Source: Rhizobium sp. CB3090 (GTDB lineage: Bacteria; Pseudomonadota; Alphaproteobacteria; Rhizobiales; Rhizobiaceae). Taken from it: DNA of 64,000 nt. This document shows positions 19,107-28,446 of this stretch, one piece after another. Where the stretch lies: the NCBI RefSeq assembly GCF_029714285.1, contig NZ_CP121662.1, positions 1,736,001 through 1,800,000 of the forward strand, written 5' to 3'. Each line of letters opens with the position of its first letter. Position 1 is the stretch's first letter. A program made the position numbers and the translations under genes. The notes under the pieces are model-generated. The model saw only the letters and a program-made list of their open reading frames with translations, had not been told where the DNA came from and searched no databases.

Positions 19107-20246
19107 TCAGTTCACGCCTGGAATTCTCGTGTAGGTAAACCCATAGCTGTTCCAAAGCGCCGCTTGCTCGGCAATTGCGGAGCGCACGTCATAGCTCGCG
19201 CCGATAGGCCTCGTGTGAACAATGCCGACTCCGTCGATGACGCCCATGCGCGCAGCAGGCCGGCCGAGGAATGAAGGCCACAAATGGTCCAGGCCATAGC
19301 CCGAAACCGCATCCTTGATGCTGCCGATGCAGATGCGGAGCGCGCGTCGCGAAAAGAGCGGGCACATGATCTCGACGAAGGGTTCGAAACGAACCTCTCC
19401 GCCTTGGCGCTGCGCGGTTATCGGATGATTGATGTGGCAGCCAGGCTCCTGGCGAAGCGATGGCTGAGCCAGATCGAGCCCGTATTTGCGCGACAGATGG
19501 AACATCTTGTTCAAATCCGGTCCGCTGCACAACAGATCGTCGTCGGGCAACCAGATGCGATCGTAGTTCCAAAGCGGACTATCGTCATAAAACAGATCGA
19601 AGATCGGCTTGAACTTCCGCTGGTTCGGAGCATGGGTCAGATATTCCGGCGACACCGAGGTCTCGGGAATTTCGTTTCCGTACCAGCTTACGCAGAGATC
19701 CCAGGTGCGTGTATTGTCGTCGAGCCCTTCGAACCAGCGCGGGTGTAACGATGAACCGTTGGCGCGAACGACAACGAGATTTGCCCGACGTTCGCCCGCT
19801 GGCGGCTGTTTGATGAATCTCGCCCGACGTTCCATGTAAGGTGGCGTCGGCGCGACCGGATGCGGCGGATGATCGACAAGGTTCAGAATGTAGATGGCCT
19901 CGACGCCGGCAAGGACGGCATGACCGGCAAGCGCCACAACCGCTGAATTCACGACGCGAGCCGCGGTGAATACGATCGTTGGCATTCCTTGACTATCGAG
20001 GATACAAAGTTTTCCGTTGGCCACGTACCAATGGTCGAGTGATCCGTGAGGGGCATTCCCGACTAGTCCCTCGGGGGCAAGCACAAGGAACGGCAACAAC
20101 TGCCGCCCGTCCAGATCGCTCAATTGCCAGGATGTGCCGGAAAGCATCTCTGCCTGCAAATGCGGAGCATCGGACCACTGTGCGGCAATTGCCACACGCT
20201 CCGCCTGCGTAAGAGTTTGCAGGTTACTCGCTGCGAATGATGTCAT
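19107..20246 (-). CDS. DUF707-like protein, probable glycosyltransferase-type function
   Basis: 379 residues. From about residue 155 the sequence fits the DUF707 pattern: ANLVVVRANGSSLHPRWF, TWDLCVSWYGNE, DRIWLPDDDLLCSGPDLNKMF and GYGLDHLWPSFLG. The DDD motif and the way it specifies a large acceptor resemble family A glycosyltransferases, but no activity is established for the family. The first 150 residues are of unknown type. Located between glf and the capsule transferase fusion on the same strand, which supports a role in polysaccharide assembly. Confidence 0.75.
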   Translation of the reverse strand: MTSFAASNLQTLTQAERVAIAAQWSDAPHLQAEMLSGTSWQLSDLDGRQLLPFLVLAPEGLVGNAPHGSLDHWYVANGKLCILDSQGMPTIVFTAARVVNSAVVALAGHAVLAGVEAIYILNLVDHPPHPVAPTPPYMERRARFIKQPPAGERRANLVVVRANGSSLHPRWFEGLDDNTRTWDLCVSWYGNEIPETSVSPEYLTHAPNQRKFKPIFDLFYDDSPLWNYDRIWLPDDDLLCSGPDLNKMFHLSRKYGLDLAQPSLRQEPGCHINHPITAQRQGGEVRFEPFVEIMCPLFSRRALRICIGSIKDAVSGYGLDHLWPSFLGRPAARMGVIDGVGIVHTRPIGASYDVRSAIAEQAALWNSYGFTYTRIPGVN

Positions 20247-20305
20247 GAATTGCCCCTATTACTCGGCCTGTCTGATTTTGTCCGGCTGCGCTGGCGGGAC
20301 GACAT

Positions 20306-22594
20306 TCAATTGACGCGACGTACCTCGTAGGCTTCACCGTTCAGATTGTTGATCTGCATAACCTGGCCATCCTGAGCCGGCCGCAGCAAATCGATCATCT
20401 TCGAGTTGGTCCAGTTCATGGCGGCGGATCCGTCCGCCATCGGGAACCAGGTGGCGACGACGCGCCCGCCGAGACGGACAGTGAAATCGTTCAAAAATGT
20501 CACTTGCTGACCCGTATTGGTCGCCCAGGTACCCACTATGCGACCGAGGTTCGGAAAACGGTCCAGGGCCGGTTTCAGGTTTGTGATGACGCAAGCCATA
20601 CGATCGGGACGAGAGGGCCGTGTTACCACAGCGGCAAGCTCATAGGCCGGATCGATGCTTTTAAACAGACCGAGCCATTGTCCGGGGTGGAGAACTGCGC
20701 AATGGCTGTGTCCGTCATCGTAGCAGGCAATGACGTGATAGTTGATTCGCGCACTGTCGTGCATTTTGCGCAGGAGTTGCGGCAGCACGCGAGGTTCGAA
20801 ATGTTCAAGAACGTCGGCCGAGCAGCAGATGTCGCCCTGTGGGAGGTTGTCGACGAGAACATTGATCGTCCGGAACATGACGTTGGCCGGAAGTTCTCCC
20901 ATCTGCGGCGAGCGCGCCCAATCGAGCCCGATGACGGTCTCTACACGGCGCGCGATCTCGTGCAGAAACCGGCCATTGCCGCAACCAACCTCTACGACCA
21001 CTCTCGGAGAAGCCATGCTGATGATATCGGAGTGATCCACCAGCCAATTGTTTTCCTGATATCCTCTGTCGGTGTCATGCAGGCGCTGATAGTCATTCGC
21101 GGTGATGTTCCGGCTAGCGAGGTTCGGATCCAAACCCGATGCGTAACCACTTTGCAGCAATTCGGCATCAATAGCCGCCGCGGCCTGCGGATTCTGACGC
21201 ATTTTCACGGCAAGCTCCGCATAGCGTATGAACGCCTCGCGCGAGGTATTTCCGCGGACCATTTCGCCGATGCTTGCCACAAGAGCAGCCTGATGCAGGA
21301 TCATCGCAGCCTGGGTTGCAGTTTCCAGCATGACGTCGGCGTTCGCGGCCTGTCCGGCCGGGCGGACAACTTCATTCTTTTCAGCGGCCAGACGGTCGGC
21401 AAGCTCGACTGCCTGGCGAGCGATTCTCTGCACGTTGGCAAGTTCCGCCTGAGACTGGTTGAACATGCGCCGCATGTCCTCGACCTGGCCGTATGCGCGG
21501 AAGAGCTCTCTGCGGTCGTCGCGGGGCATGATTCCCGTCGGGAGGGAAATCTTCGAAATCGCATGATCCACGCACCGCTCGATGGTTGACATATCGTAGA
21601 TCGAGAAGCAGCAGCGATCGAGATAATATGCGAGAAACCTTGCCGCGCGACCGTCATCAACCGGCAAGGCGGCTGAGAATGCCTGGTTGAGTTCGTCGAG
21701 GGATGAGATCGCGGTCGTTGCCAACTCATATTCGCTCGCCGCGAAGGAAAAAACTGGCTTTCCATAGAGGAGCGCTTCCATTCCAACGCCCGAATTGGCG
21801 ACGATAACGCAATTGCAGCCTTCAAGATGGCGATGAATCGAGGCGTTGGAGATGATAACGTTTTTGAACTTCCGACGCAGATCATCGAGCGTTTGCCCAA
21901 CGACATTGCTGTCGCAAAGAGGGTGACGCTTCACGACCAGCAAAATACCCGTCTGATCCGCCAGTTCGGCCGCGCGGTAAAGAACCTCAAGCGTATTCAG
22001 CCGGCAGAATTCCGAGACCGGGTCGTCGACCTTCTGCAACGGAAAATAGACGTAAGGGCGGGAGACGTCGAAACCTTCCGAGGACTGGTTGTATTTGGAC
22101 AAATTGCGTTTGCGGAGTTCGTCGCGCAATGCCCCGATACGCTGACGCGCAACGTTAGTGTCCATGCTATCGATCGCGGCGGCATGGTTCTGCGGAAAGC
22201 GCGCAAGCGAACTCCAGCCTGAGAAACCATTGGCATCGAAGGAATACCATCCGGCAATAGGGGTCTCCTTGATGCGCCACACATTCGGTTCGTCGCCCAC
22301 TGAATGGTACGAAATCACAATGCCGCCTGGGCGGGCGTTGCGTGGCATATGATGGACGCCAAACATGACAGGCGACATGTTCACCGACACCGGACGCTGT
22401 GCAAGAACGGAACACAGACGCACAAACATCCAGCGATGGCGGTCCCCGTCCTGATCGATTGGAAACCATGTCACCGGAACTTCGAGATCAACGGCGATAC
22501 GAGCCTGATCTGCAGCAACCGATCCTTCCGTCGCTCCAAAAGGCATCAGTTGTTCGCCGGACACAGCGAGATTCCAGCCCGAGTTGATTTGCAT
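20306..22594 (-). CDS. Three-part protein: capsule-type glycosyltransferase, SAM methyltransferase, C-terminal domain
   Basis: 762 residues. Residues 180-345 resemble capsule polysaccharide transferases of the KpsC/KpsS type (YVYFPLQKVDDPVSEF, LLVVKRHPLC, CVIVANSGVGMEALLYGKPV). A predicted coiled segment spans 370-410. Residues 528-650 are a class I methyltransferase with SAM motif VVVEVGCGNGRFL and post-motif GDICCSADVLEHFEP. Residues 690-762 form a small Trp-rich module (TWATNTGQQVTFLND, WTNSKMIDLLRPA) of unknown function, perhaps beta-rich. The fusion suggests that one polypeptide transfers a sugar and methylates the same glycan. It faces the divergent glycosyltransferase gene. Confidence 0.75.
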   Translation of the reverse strand: MQINSGWNLAVSGEQLMPFGATEGSVAADQARIAVDLEVPVTWFPIDQDGDRHRWMFVRLCSVLAQRPVSVNMSPVMFGVHHMPRNARPGGIVISYHSVGDEPNVWRIKETPIAGWYSFDANGFSGWSSLARFPQNHAAAIDSMDTNVARQRIGALRDELRKRNLSKYNQSSEGFDVSRPYVYFPLQKVDDPVSEFCRLNTLEVLYRAAELADQTGILLVVKRHPLCDSNVVGQTLDDLRRKFKNVIISNASIHRHLEGCNCVIVANSGVGMEALLYGKPVFSFAASEYELATTAISSLDELNQAFSAALPVDDGRAARFLAYYLDRCCFSIYDMSTIERCVDHAISKISLPTGIMPRDDRRELFRAYGQVEDMRRMFNQSQAELANVQRIARQAVELADRLAAEKNEVVRPAGQAANADVMLETATQAAMILHQAALVASIGEMVRGNTSREAFIRYAELAVKMRQNPQAAAAIDAELLQSGYASGLDPNLASRNITANDYQRLHDTDRGYQENNWLVDHSDIISMASPRVVVEVGCGNGRFLHEIARRVETVIGLDWARSPQMGELPANVMFRTINVLVDNLPQGDICCSADVLEHFEPRVLPQLLRKMHDSARINYHVIACYDDGHSHCAVLHPGQWLGLFKSIDPAYELAAVVTRPSRPDRMACVITNLKPALDRFPNLGRIVGTWATNTGQQVTFLNDFTVRLGGRVVATWFPMADGSAAMNWTNSKMIDLLRPAQDGQVMQINNLNGEAYEVRRVN

Positions 22595-22817
22595 AAAAAG
22601 TCCTTCCTTGACCCCACCCTATTGCGCACAGGATTCCAGCCATGGCTTGCGTCAAGCTGTCTGAGATATGTTTTGATCGTTTGTTCTGATTGGATCGAAG
22701 CCGCTCCGCACGGTCAAAGAGGATCAAAGGCGGACAAGGACAGCCTCGCGAAAGCAATCTCTCCTATCGAACGGCAAAGCTTGCGCTCCGAATCGCGCCG
22801 ATGCCCTGGAGAAGTCG

Positions 22818-24029
22818 ATGTCCTCTATTGAATCCCCCGTCCTTTCGATCTGCGTTCCGACCTACAATCGTCAGTTCATGCTTGAGCGCAACGTAAGCTT
22901 CCACCTGGATTCTTTTCGCCGGCTAAACATTCCCTTCGAGATCGTGATCGTCGATGACTGCTCGACGGACAACACCGCGGCCTATGTCCAATCCATCTCG
23001 CATCACCCGGAAATCAGCGCCTACCGCCGCGCAAGCAATTCCGGTTTTCTCAGCAATTATGCCTTCGCCATGCAGCGTGCCCGCGGTCAATACGCGGTCT
23101 TCCTCGGAGATGACGACTTGCTCATTCCGGAAAAGGTCGTCGAGTATATCCGCTTGATGGCGGACGACCAGAGGATCGGCATGGTGCAGGCGCCGTGGAT
23201 GCTCGTTGATGGAAGGCCCGGCGGCGGAGACATGCAGCCCTTTTATCACCTGTCCTATCCGACGCGTCATGCGAAGGGCGATTTCCATTCGATGCTGGAA
23301 TTCATTCTGGAGCGGCACGTCTTTCCCGAGTTCATGATCATCCGACGTGATGTTCTGGCCAAGTCGATCTCCAGCCCGACGCCCTTCATCTTCTGGGCGT
23401 TTCTCTATACGACCCGTGCGCTCGACAAGGCCGACATCCTCTTCATGCCGGAGCCCTTCGCACGCGTAACGGCTGTTTCCGACGACCCGCGCCTGCAGCA
23501 GGGCAACAAGGAATGCATGTTCCAATGGGACACCTACAGAGGCGGCCTGGAATATCTTGCCTCGCAAGCCCTTCGCGACGGCCGGCTTCCTGCCGATTAC
23601 CGGACATCCCTGGTGCACCGCATCACGCAATTCATGTTGCAACGCCAGGCGGTCGCCATGCGCCTGCACGTCAACGCGCAGAATTGGGTCGAGGCCTACA
23701 TCATGTATCATCGCATGGCGGCCTATCACCCTTCGCCGCTGCCGCCGGAATCCTACGACCAGATTCGCAAGCTCGCCGGCATCGCGACCGCCGCAACGGA
23801 AGCGATCGCATTCAACGGCGAACCCGTCATTCTCGAGCCGATCGTCGACGACACGACGATCAATCTTCTGCCGCCATCGATCCGGGAACGTCTGAGCCGG
23901 GAAGCTCCCGAACTCGATAGGTCCGACAAGCCACGGGCTTTCCTTCGCTTCACGCAGAACTTTCCGCCCAATCCTGGTCCGAAGGACGGTTTGTTTGATA
24001 TTCTCACCTATATCGAACAGTTCGTCTAA
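22818..24029 (+). CDS. Family 2 glycosyltransferase
   Basis: 403 residues with a GT-A fold at the N terminus: LSICVPTYNRQFMLERNV, IVIVDDCSTDNTAAYV, and the metal-binding motif YAVFLGDDDLLIPEK near residue 97. The last 180 residues are of no known family and may decide the acceptor. No transmembrane helix. It is transcribed divergently from the capsule-transferase fusion and belongs by position to the same polysaccharide block. Sugar specificity cannot be inferred. Confidence 0.88.
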   Translation: MSSIESPVLSICVPTYNRQFMLERNVSFHLDSFRRLNIPFEIVIVDDCSTDNTAAYVQSISHHPEISAYRRASNSGFLSNYAFAMQRARGQYAVFLGDDDLLIPEKVVEYIRLMADDQRIGMVQAPWMLVDGRPGGGDMQPFYHLSYPTRHAKGDFHSMLEFILERHVFPEFMIIRRDVLAKSISSPTPFIFWAFLYTTRALDKADILFMPEPFARVTAVSDDPRLQQGNKECMFQWDTYRGGLEYLASQALRDGRLPADYRTSLVHRITQFMLQRQAVAMRLHVNAQNWVEAYIMYHRMAAYHPSPLPPESYDQIRKLAGIATAATEAIAFNGEPVILEPIVDDTTINLLPPSIRERLSREAPELDRSDKPRAFLRFTQNFPPNPGPKDGLFDILTYIEQFV

Positions 24030-24035
24030 GACTCC

Positions 24036-24776
24036 TCAGCCCGGCAGCAGTTCCGTCACCGCGATGATCGGGCCGAGCGGGAATAGCTCATCCCGCCTCT
24101 GCCATTCCGGTATATCGAGGCTGGAGATGCTGCCGTCGAGGAAGAGTGCATTAGCACAGCGCAGATCGTCACGGAACAGAGTCGCAAAATCGTGGAAGCG
24201 GACGGCGCCGTCCGACACGGCAAAGATGACCTTGCCGTCTGCGGAGACGCCGACGCCATTGCGAATCTTGAAACTGGTGCTGTCGGCAAGGAACGACGGA
24301 TGCAGCTTGCCGTCGATCACCAGCATCGGGCCGGATTGCGTCGCGTAGATCGGCTTGATGCCGGAGGCCACGAAGGCCTTGCTCTCCATGATGCCGGCAC
24401 GGCCCTGCTCAATATAGAAGACGCCATTCGGCAGCAGATGAAAATTGCCCCAGCCCTTGTTGGTGTTGATCGCTCTCTGCTGTTTGCCTTCTTCGATGTA
24501 GAGGCCGACCGGCGACTGATCATCCCTGTACATGCCGCCGTTCATCGCAAATCGGATTTGGATGCGGTCCTGGCGGAGATCGTTTTCCAGCGCCCGGAAC
24601 GAACCGTAGGGCTTGCCGCTACGGTCGTTCTCATAAAGCCGGATACCGTCTTTGGCGGGATCGAAGGTGCAGACCGTATAGCTGTCGCCGAGATGCTGAA
24701 CCTTGCGGCAGGCCTCATCAGCAAACGCCGTGGTGGCGCAGATGAGGATGGCAAGCATGGTCAGCAACCGAATCAA
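24036..24776 (-). CDS. Phosphodiester glycosidase family protein, secreted
   Basis: 246 residues with a Sec signal peptide (cleavage likely after TTAFA near residue 19). The rest matches the NAGPA-like phosphodiester glycosidase domain: IRFAMNGGMYRDDQSPVGLYIEEGK, SGPMLVIDGKLHP, GVGVSADGKVIFAVSDG and CANALFLDGSISSLD. Members remove N-acetylglucosamine in phosphodiester linkage or act on other wall glycans. It would act in the periplasm. It converges on the glycosyltransferase gene with a 6-bp gap. Confidence 0.87.
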   Translation of the reverse strand: MIRLLTMLAILICATTAFADEACRKVQHLGDSYTVCTFDPAKDGIRLYENDRSGKPYGSFRALENDLRQDRIQIRFAMNGGMYRDDQSPVGLYIEEGKQQRAINTNKGWGNFHLLPNGVFYIEQGRAGIMESKAFVASGIKPIYATQSGPMLVIDGKLHPSFLADSTSFKIRNGVGVSADGKVIFAVSDGAVRFHDFATLFRDDLRCANALFLDGSISSLDIPEWQRRDELFPLGPIIAVTELLPG

Positions 24777-24856
24777 ACGCTTGGGCTCCGCAGCGAATTT
24801 CGCAAGCTTTAAGGGCGCAACGAAAATGCGGCAAAAGAAGGAAATTCCTCTCCTTC

Positions 24857-25549
24857 TCAGGATCGAAGTGCCGCCATGTGAAAAGCAAGCTGCGCCGGCG
24901 AGTAGCGATAAGCCGATCCCACTGGACAGGCATTGCGCGCCAGACAGCCACCGATCATGCAGCCGGTTTTCCCTGCATCCGTCTGAAGATGCGACCGACA
25001 GGCGGCAACATCAAAACCGACCGATGTGATAGCGTCGACGGGACAGGCGGTCAGGCAGGGCTTTTCGGCGCAATGATCGCAGGGATGCGCAGCGATCCTA
25101 CCTGGACCATCCTCTTCGATCGTGCCGGCAAACCCGAGTGCCCCGCGATAGCCGTGCCATAAGCCATAATCCGGATGGATCAGGATGCCGAGCGGCGATG
25201 CCTTCAAACCTTCCGCCTGCATTGCCCATCGCTGGAACGGCTGCCACGGCGGATCAGAGGGGAAATAGGCTGTCGCTTCGAATGCCGAGGCAAGAGGCTT
25301 TATAATCGCCTTCGACCACTCATCTAACGGATCGGTATGGCCGGAATTTTCGGACGCTTGTCGCCACCGGGAAAACGGCTCCCAGATGGAGCCGCCGATA
25401 TTGCCGAGCAGGATCACGCTCCGCGCCGGCATCCCGTCGGCCAGTAGCGGTCCCTCGCCTTCATCGAAGGAAATGATCCCGCGAATAAAAACTCCGTGCG
25501 GCGCAAGCGCCGCACGGAGTTCGCTGACAATCACGGAGCCGCCGCTCAT
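24857..25549 (-). CDS. Ferredoxin-like iron-sulfur protein near the methyltransferase locus
   Basis: 230 residues. The C-terminal part carries CDHCAEKPCLTACPVDAI (a C-x2-C-x4-C-x3-C cluster ligand set) and more cysteines in CRSHL and CMIGGCLARNACPVG, suggesting two 4Fe-4S clusters. The N-terminal 130 residues look like the electron-transfer proteins related to epoxyqueuosine reductase but are much shorter. The gene follows the MttB-family gene by 101 bp on the same strand. A role in reducing inactive cob(II)alamin, together with the reductive activase, is a reasonable guess. Confidence 0.75.
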   Translation of the reverse strand: MSGGSVIVSELRAALAPHGVFIRGIISFDEGEGPLLADGMPARSVILLGNIGGSIWEPFSRWRQASENSGHTDPLDEWSKAIIKPLASAFEATAYFPSDPPWQPFQRWAMQAEGLKASPLGILIHPDYGLWHGYRGALGFAGTIEEDGPGRIAAHPCDHCAEKPCLTACPVDAITSVGFDVAACRSHLQTDAGKTGCMIGGCLARNACPVGSAYRYSPAQLAFHMAALRS

Positions 25550-25650
25550 CGCGGCCCCTTATATTGATAGTGCGGCCGCCAGACCTCTTTCTGAATTAGA
25601 TCGGCGACGCGTACTGCGCCGCCTTGCTCCCTGGCGGCTTCGGGCTCTCT

Positions 25651-27228
25651 TCAGGTGAAAGCGTCCGGCATCGAATCCTTGCGCTTCTGGATGTAGGCCA
25701 GCAGCGCTTCATCGATCGCGGGATCGAGCGGCGGTGCTTCGTAATGGTCGAGCCAGGAGCGGCAAAGCGCATTGGCGCGTTCCTCAATGCGCTTCTGACC
25801 TTCGATTTCCCACTGCTCGAAGGAATTGTTGTCGGCCAGCGCCGAGCGGTAGAAGGCGGTCTGGAAGTTGGCCTGCGTATGGCCGCAGCCGAGATAGTGA
25901 CTGCCGGGACCAACTTCGCGGATAGCGTCCAGCGCCTGGCCGTTTTCTGAGAGATCGACGCCCTCGGCCATCTTCTGCATCATGCCGAGCTGATCCTGAT
26001 CAATCATGAACTTCTCGTAGGAGCTGACGAGACCGCCTTCGAGCCAGCCAGCGGCATGCAGCACGAAATTCGTGCCGGCAAGCAGCGTCATGTTCAGCGT
26101 GCTGGCCGATTCGTGCGCCGCCTGCGCATCCGGCACCTTGGAGGCGCAGAGCGAACCGCCGGTACGGAACGGTAGGCCGAGACGACGGGCGAGCTGAGCT
26201 GAGCCGTAGGATACCAACGACGGTTCCGGCGTGCCGAAGGTCGGTGCGCCCGACTGCATGGAGATGGAGGCGGCGAAGGTGCCGTAAAGCACCGGCGATC
26301 CCTTGCGAATCAACTGCGTGAAGGAAGCGCCAGCCAGAACTTCGGCCAGGATCTGCGTCAGCGTGCCGGCAACCGTCACCGGGCTCATCGCGCCGGAGAG
26401 AATGAAGGGCGAGACGACGGAGGCCTGGTTGTGCCGTGCGTAGACCTTCAATGCACCGAGCATGGTCTCGTCGAACACCATCGGCGAATTGGCATTGATC
26501 AGGTTCAGCGTAACGCAATTGTTTTCGACGAACTGGTCACCGAAAACGATCTTCGCCATGGCAATCGTATCTTCGGCGCGTTCCGGCGCGGTCACCGAAC
26601 CCATGAACGGTTTGTCCGAATACTTGATATGGCTGTAGACCATATCGAGATGGCGCTTGTTGACGGGGATGTCCACCGGCTCGCAGACCGTGCCACCGGA
26701 CGAGTGGATCGACGGCGCCATATAGGCGAGCTTCACGAAATTGCGGAAGTCCTCGATCGTCGCGTAACGGCGATTGCCTTCGAGATCGCGAACGAAGGGC
26801 GGGCCATAGACCGGCGCGAAGATCGTTGCCTTGCCGCCGACCTGAGCGTTGCGGGCGCTGTTGCGTGCATGCCAGGTGAATTCCTTTGGCGCTGTCTTCA
26901 GGAGTTCGCGGCAGAGCCCTTTCGGGAAATGCACCCGCTGACCCTTAACATCGGCGCCGGCTTCCTTCCAGAGTTCCAGTGCTTCCGCATCGTCGCGAAA
27001 CTCGATGCCGATTTCTTCGAGTACGGTATCGGCATTGCGCTCGATGAGCTGCAGGCCTTCCTCGTCCAGCACTTCGTAGACGCCGATCTTGCGCTGAATA
27101 TACGGAAGCGACGGACCTGGTCCGCCACCGCTACGTGATGCGCGTCGCGCCGCCGCCCCCCTGCCCTCGCCGCGCGAACGCCGTCCGCCACCATCACCTG
27201 CGGCCGGTTGCTCAATCATATCGTCCAT
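25651..27228 (-). CDS. MttB-family (trimethylamine methyltransferase-like) corrinoid methyltransferase
   Basis: 525 residues of the MttB superfamily, which moves a methyl group from a methylated amine to a cognate corrinoid protein. Typical blocks are VLEEIGIEFRDD, SSGGTVCEPVDIPV, KPFMGSVTAPERAEDTIAMA and SGAMSPVTVAGTLTQILAEVLAG. There is no in-frame amber codon, so it is a non-pyrrolysine member; the characterised example MtgB uses glycine betaine. The first 35 residues are Arg/Gly-rich low complexity. It is transcribed divergently from its likely corrinoid partner, sharing a 260-bp control region. The substrate here is inferred, not shown. Confidence 0.88.
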   Translation of the reverse strand: MDDMIEQPAAGDGGGRRSRGEGRGAAARRASRSGGGPGPSLPYIQRKIGVYEVLDEEGLQLIERNADTVLEEIGIEFRDDAEALELWKEAGADVKGQRVHFPKGLCRELLKTAPKEFTWHARNSARNAQVGGKATIFAPVYGPPFVRDLEGNRRYATIEDFRNFVKLAYMAPSIHSSGGTVCEPVDIPVNKRHLDMVYSHIKYSDKPFMGSVTAPERAEDTIAMAKIVFGDQFVENNCVTLNLINANSPMVFDETMLGALKVYARHNQASVVSPFILSGAMSPVTVAGTLTQILAEVLAGASFTQLIRKGSPVLYGTFAASISMQSGAPTFGTPEPSLVSYGSAQLARRLGLPFRTGGSLCASKVPDAQAAHESASTLNMTLLAGTNFVLHAAGWLEGGLVSSYEKFMIDQDQLGMMQKMAEGVDLSENGQALDAIREVGPGSHYLGCGHTQANFQTAFYRSALADNNSFEQWEIEGQKRIEERANALCRSWLDHYEAPPLDPAIDEALLAYIQKRKDSMPDAFT

Positions 27229-27491
27229 GATGCTTCCTCACTCTTGCGCATGAATGCGTCTGTACACTTGCCCCATGCTACTCGATTCCGTCGCACGGAC
27301 ATTCCTTTATGCGCCAGTGACTAGCATAGGACAGACATGGCCGGGGCGAAATTGCTTCATATCCATCCATTCCATCCGTCGCGATTTATCTGCGCTACGT
27401 CGCTTTCGAAAAGGGTTTTGTTAGGCTTCCGGTCTATCGGTAGTAACAGCATTGTTTTATAGAAGCCCCTGATGCATCGCACGAAAACGGG
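27229..27491. promoter_or_regulatory. Divergent promoter region of the methyl-transfer locus
   Basis: 263 bp between the start codons of the MttB-family gene (minus) and the corrinoid protein gene (plus). Nothing coding is seen. The region must hold both promoters and is the natural place for binding by the LysR regulator encoded at the far end of the locus, but I could not fix a -35/-10 pair or a clear LysR box by eye. Confidence 0.45.
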
Positions 27492-27500
27492 ATGGAGCGC

Positions 27501-28202
27501 ATGTCTGACGAAGAAATCATTCTCTCGGAACTTTCAGATGAGGAACTTGTGCAGCAAATGCACGACGACCTCTATGACGGACTGAAGGAGGAAATCGAGG
27601 AAGCGACCAATATCCTCCTCGAACGCGGCTGGGCACCTTACGACGTCCTGACCCAGGCGCTTGTCGAAGGCATGCGCATCGTCGGCATCGACTTCCGCGA
27701 CGGCATTCTCTTCGTTCCCGAAGTTCTGCTTTCCGCCAACGCGATGAAGGCCGGCATGTCGATCCTGCGTCCGCTGCTGGCGCAGACCGGTGCGCCGAAG
27801 CTCGGCAAGATGGTGATCGGCACCGTCAAGGGCGACATTCACGACATCGGCAAGAACCTCGTCGGCATGATGATGGAAGGCGCCGGCTTCGATGTCATCG
27901 ACCTCGGCATCAACAACCCGGTCGAAAACTATCTCGACGCCATCGAGCGCGAACAGCCCGATATTCTCGGCATGTCGGCGCTGCTGACGACGACTATGCC
28001 CTACATGAAGGTCGTCATCGACACGCTCAAGGAAAAGGGCATGCGGGATGACTATGTCGTCCTCGTCGGCGGCGCGCCGTTGAACGAAGAGTTCGGCAAA
28101 GCTGTCGGTGCCGATGCCTACTGCCGTGACGCGGCCGTGGCCGTCGAAACCGCCAAGGACTTCATGAAGCGCAAGCACAACAGCCACGCTGCCAGCGCCT
28201 GA
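27501..28202 (+). CDS. Corrinoid (methyl-B12 carrier) protein
   Basis: 233 residues from the ATG at 27501 (an ATG three codons upstream is also possible). The N-terminal helical cap has LLERGWAPYDVLTQALVEGM and FVPEVLLSANAMKAGM. The Rossmann B12 domain has the D-x-H-x-x-G cobalt-ligand motif at residues 112-117 (GTVKGDIHDIGKN) and ends with VLVGGAPLNEEFGKAVGADAY. It is of the MtbC/MtgC type that accepts the methyl group from an MttB-family enzyme and passes it to a pterin-dependent methyltransferase. Divergent partner of the MttB-family gene. Confidence 0.93.
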   Translation: MSDEEIILSELSDEELVQQMHDDLYDGLKEEIEEATNILLERGWAPYDVLTQALVEGMRIVGIDFRDGILFVPEVLLSANAMKAGMSILRPLLAQTGAPKLGKMVIGTVKGDIHDIGKNLVGMMMEGAGFDVIDLGINNPVENYLDAIEREQPDILGMSALLTTTMPYMKVVIDTLKEKGMRDDYVVLVGGAPLNEEFGKAVGADAYCRDAAVAVETAKDFMKRKHNSHAASA

Positions 28203-28264
28203 TCGCGACGAATGCCAAGACGGCGGCATCCATAGGGTTGCCGCCGTCCGATCGGCACCCCAAA

Positions 28265-28426
28265 TCAGTTGGTAGCCGCTTTCTTGACCTTGTGGCCGGC
28301 ATCCTCGGTCGCGTTGACGGCATTGGCGGTATCCCTGCCGATGCCGCGAATCGTGTTGGCGCATGAAGCGAGTACCATGAGGACTGCGCAGGCGGTGGCG
28401 ATTTTGGTAAGTGTCGGTGCGGTCAT
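28265..28426 (-). CDS. Entericidin-like small lipoprotein
   Basis: 53 residues, ATG at 28426 after GAGGG. The signal peptide ends in a lipobox (VLASC), so Cys near residue 22 would be lipidated. The mature part NTIRGIGRDTANAVNATEDA is the pattern of entericidin A/B family peptides. It lies on the opposite strand inside the methyl-transfer gene cluster, with only 20 bp to the divergent DUF1638 gene, and has no clear link to that pathway. Confidence 0.85.
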   Translation of the reverse strand: MTAPTLTKIATACAVLMVLASCANTIRGIGRDTANAVNATEDAGHKVKKAATN

Positions 28427-28446
28427 GATCGGAAGCCCTCTCGGAA

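Noticed and set aside
25651..27228. Pyrrolysine-containing MttB
   Set aside because: No in-frame TAG occurs in the gene, and no pyl genes are seen; it is a non-pyrrolysine homologue.
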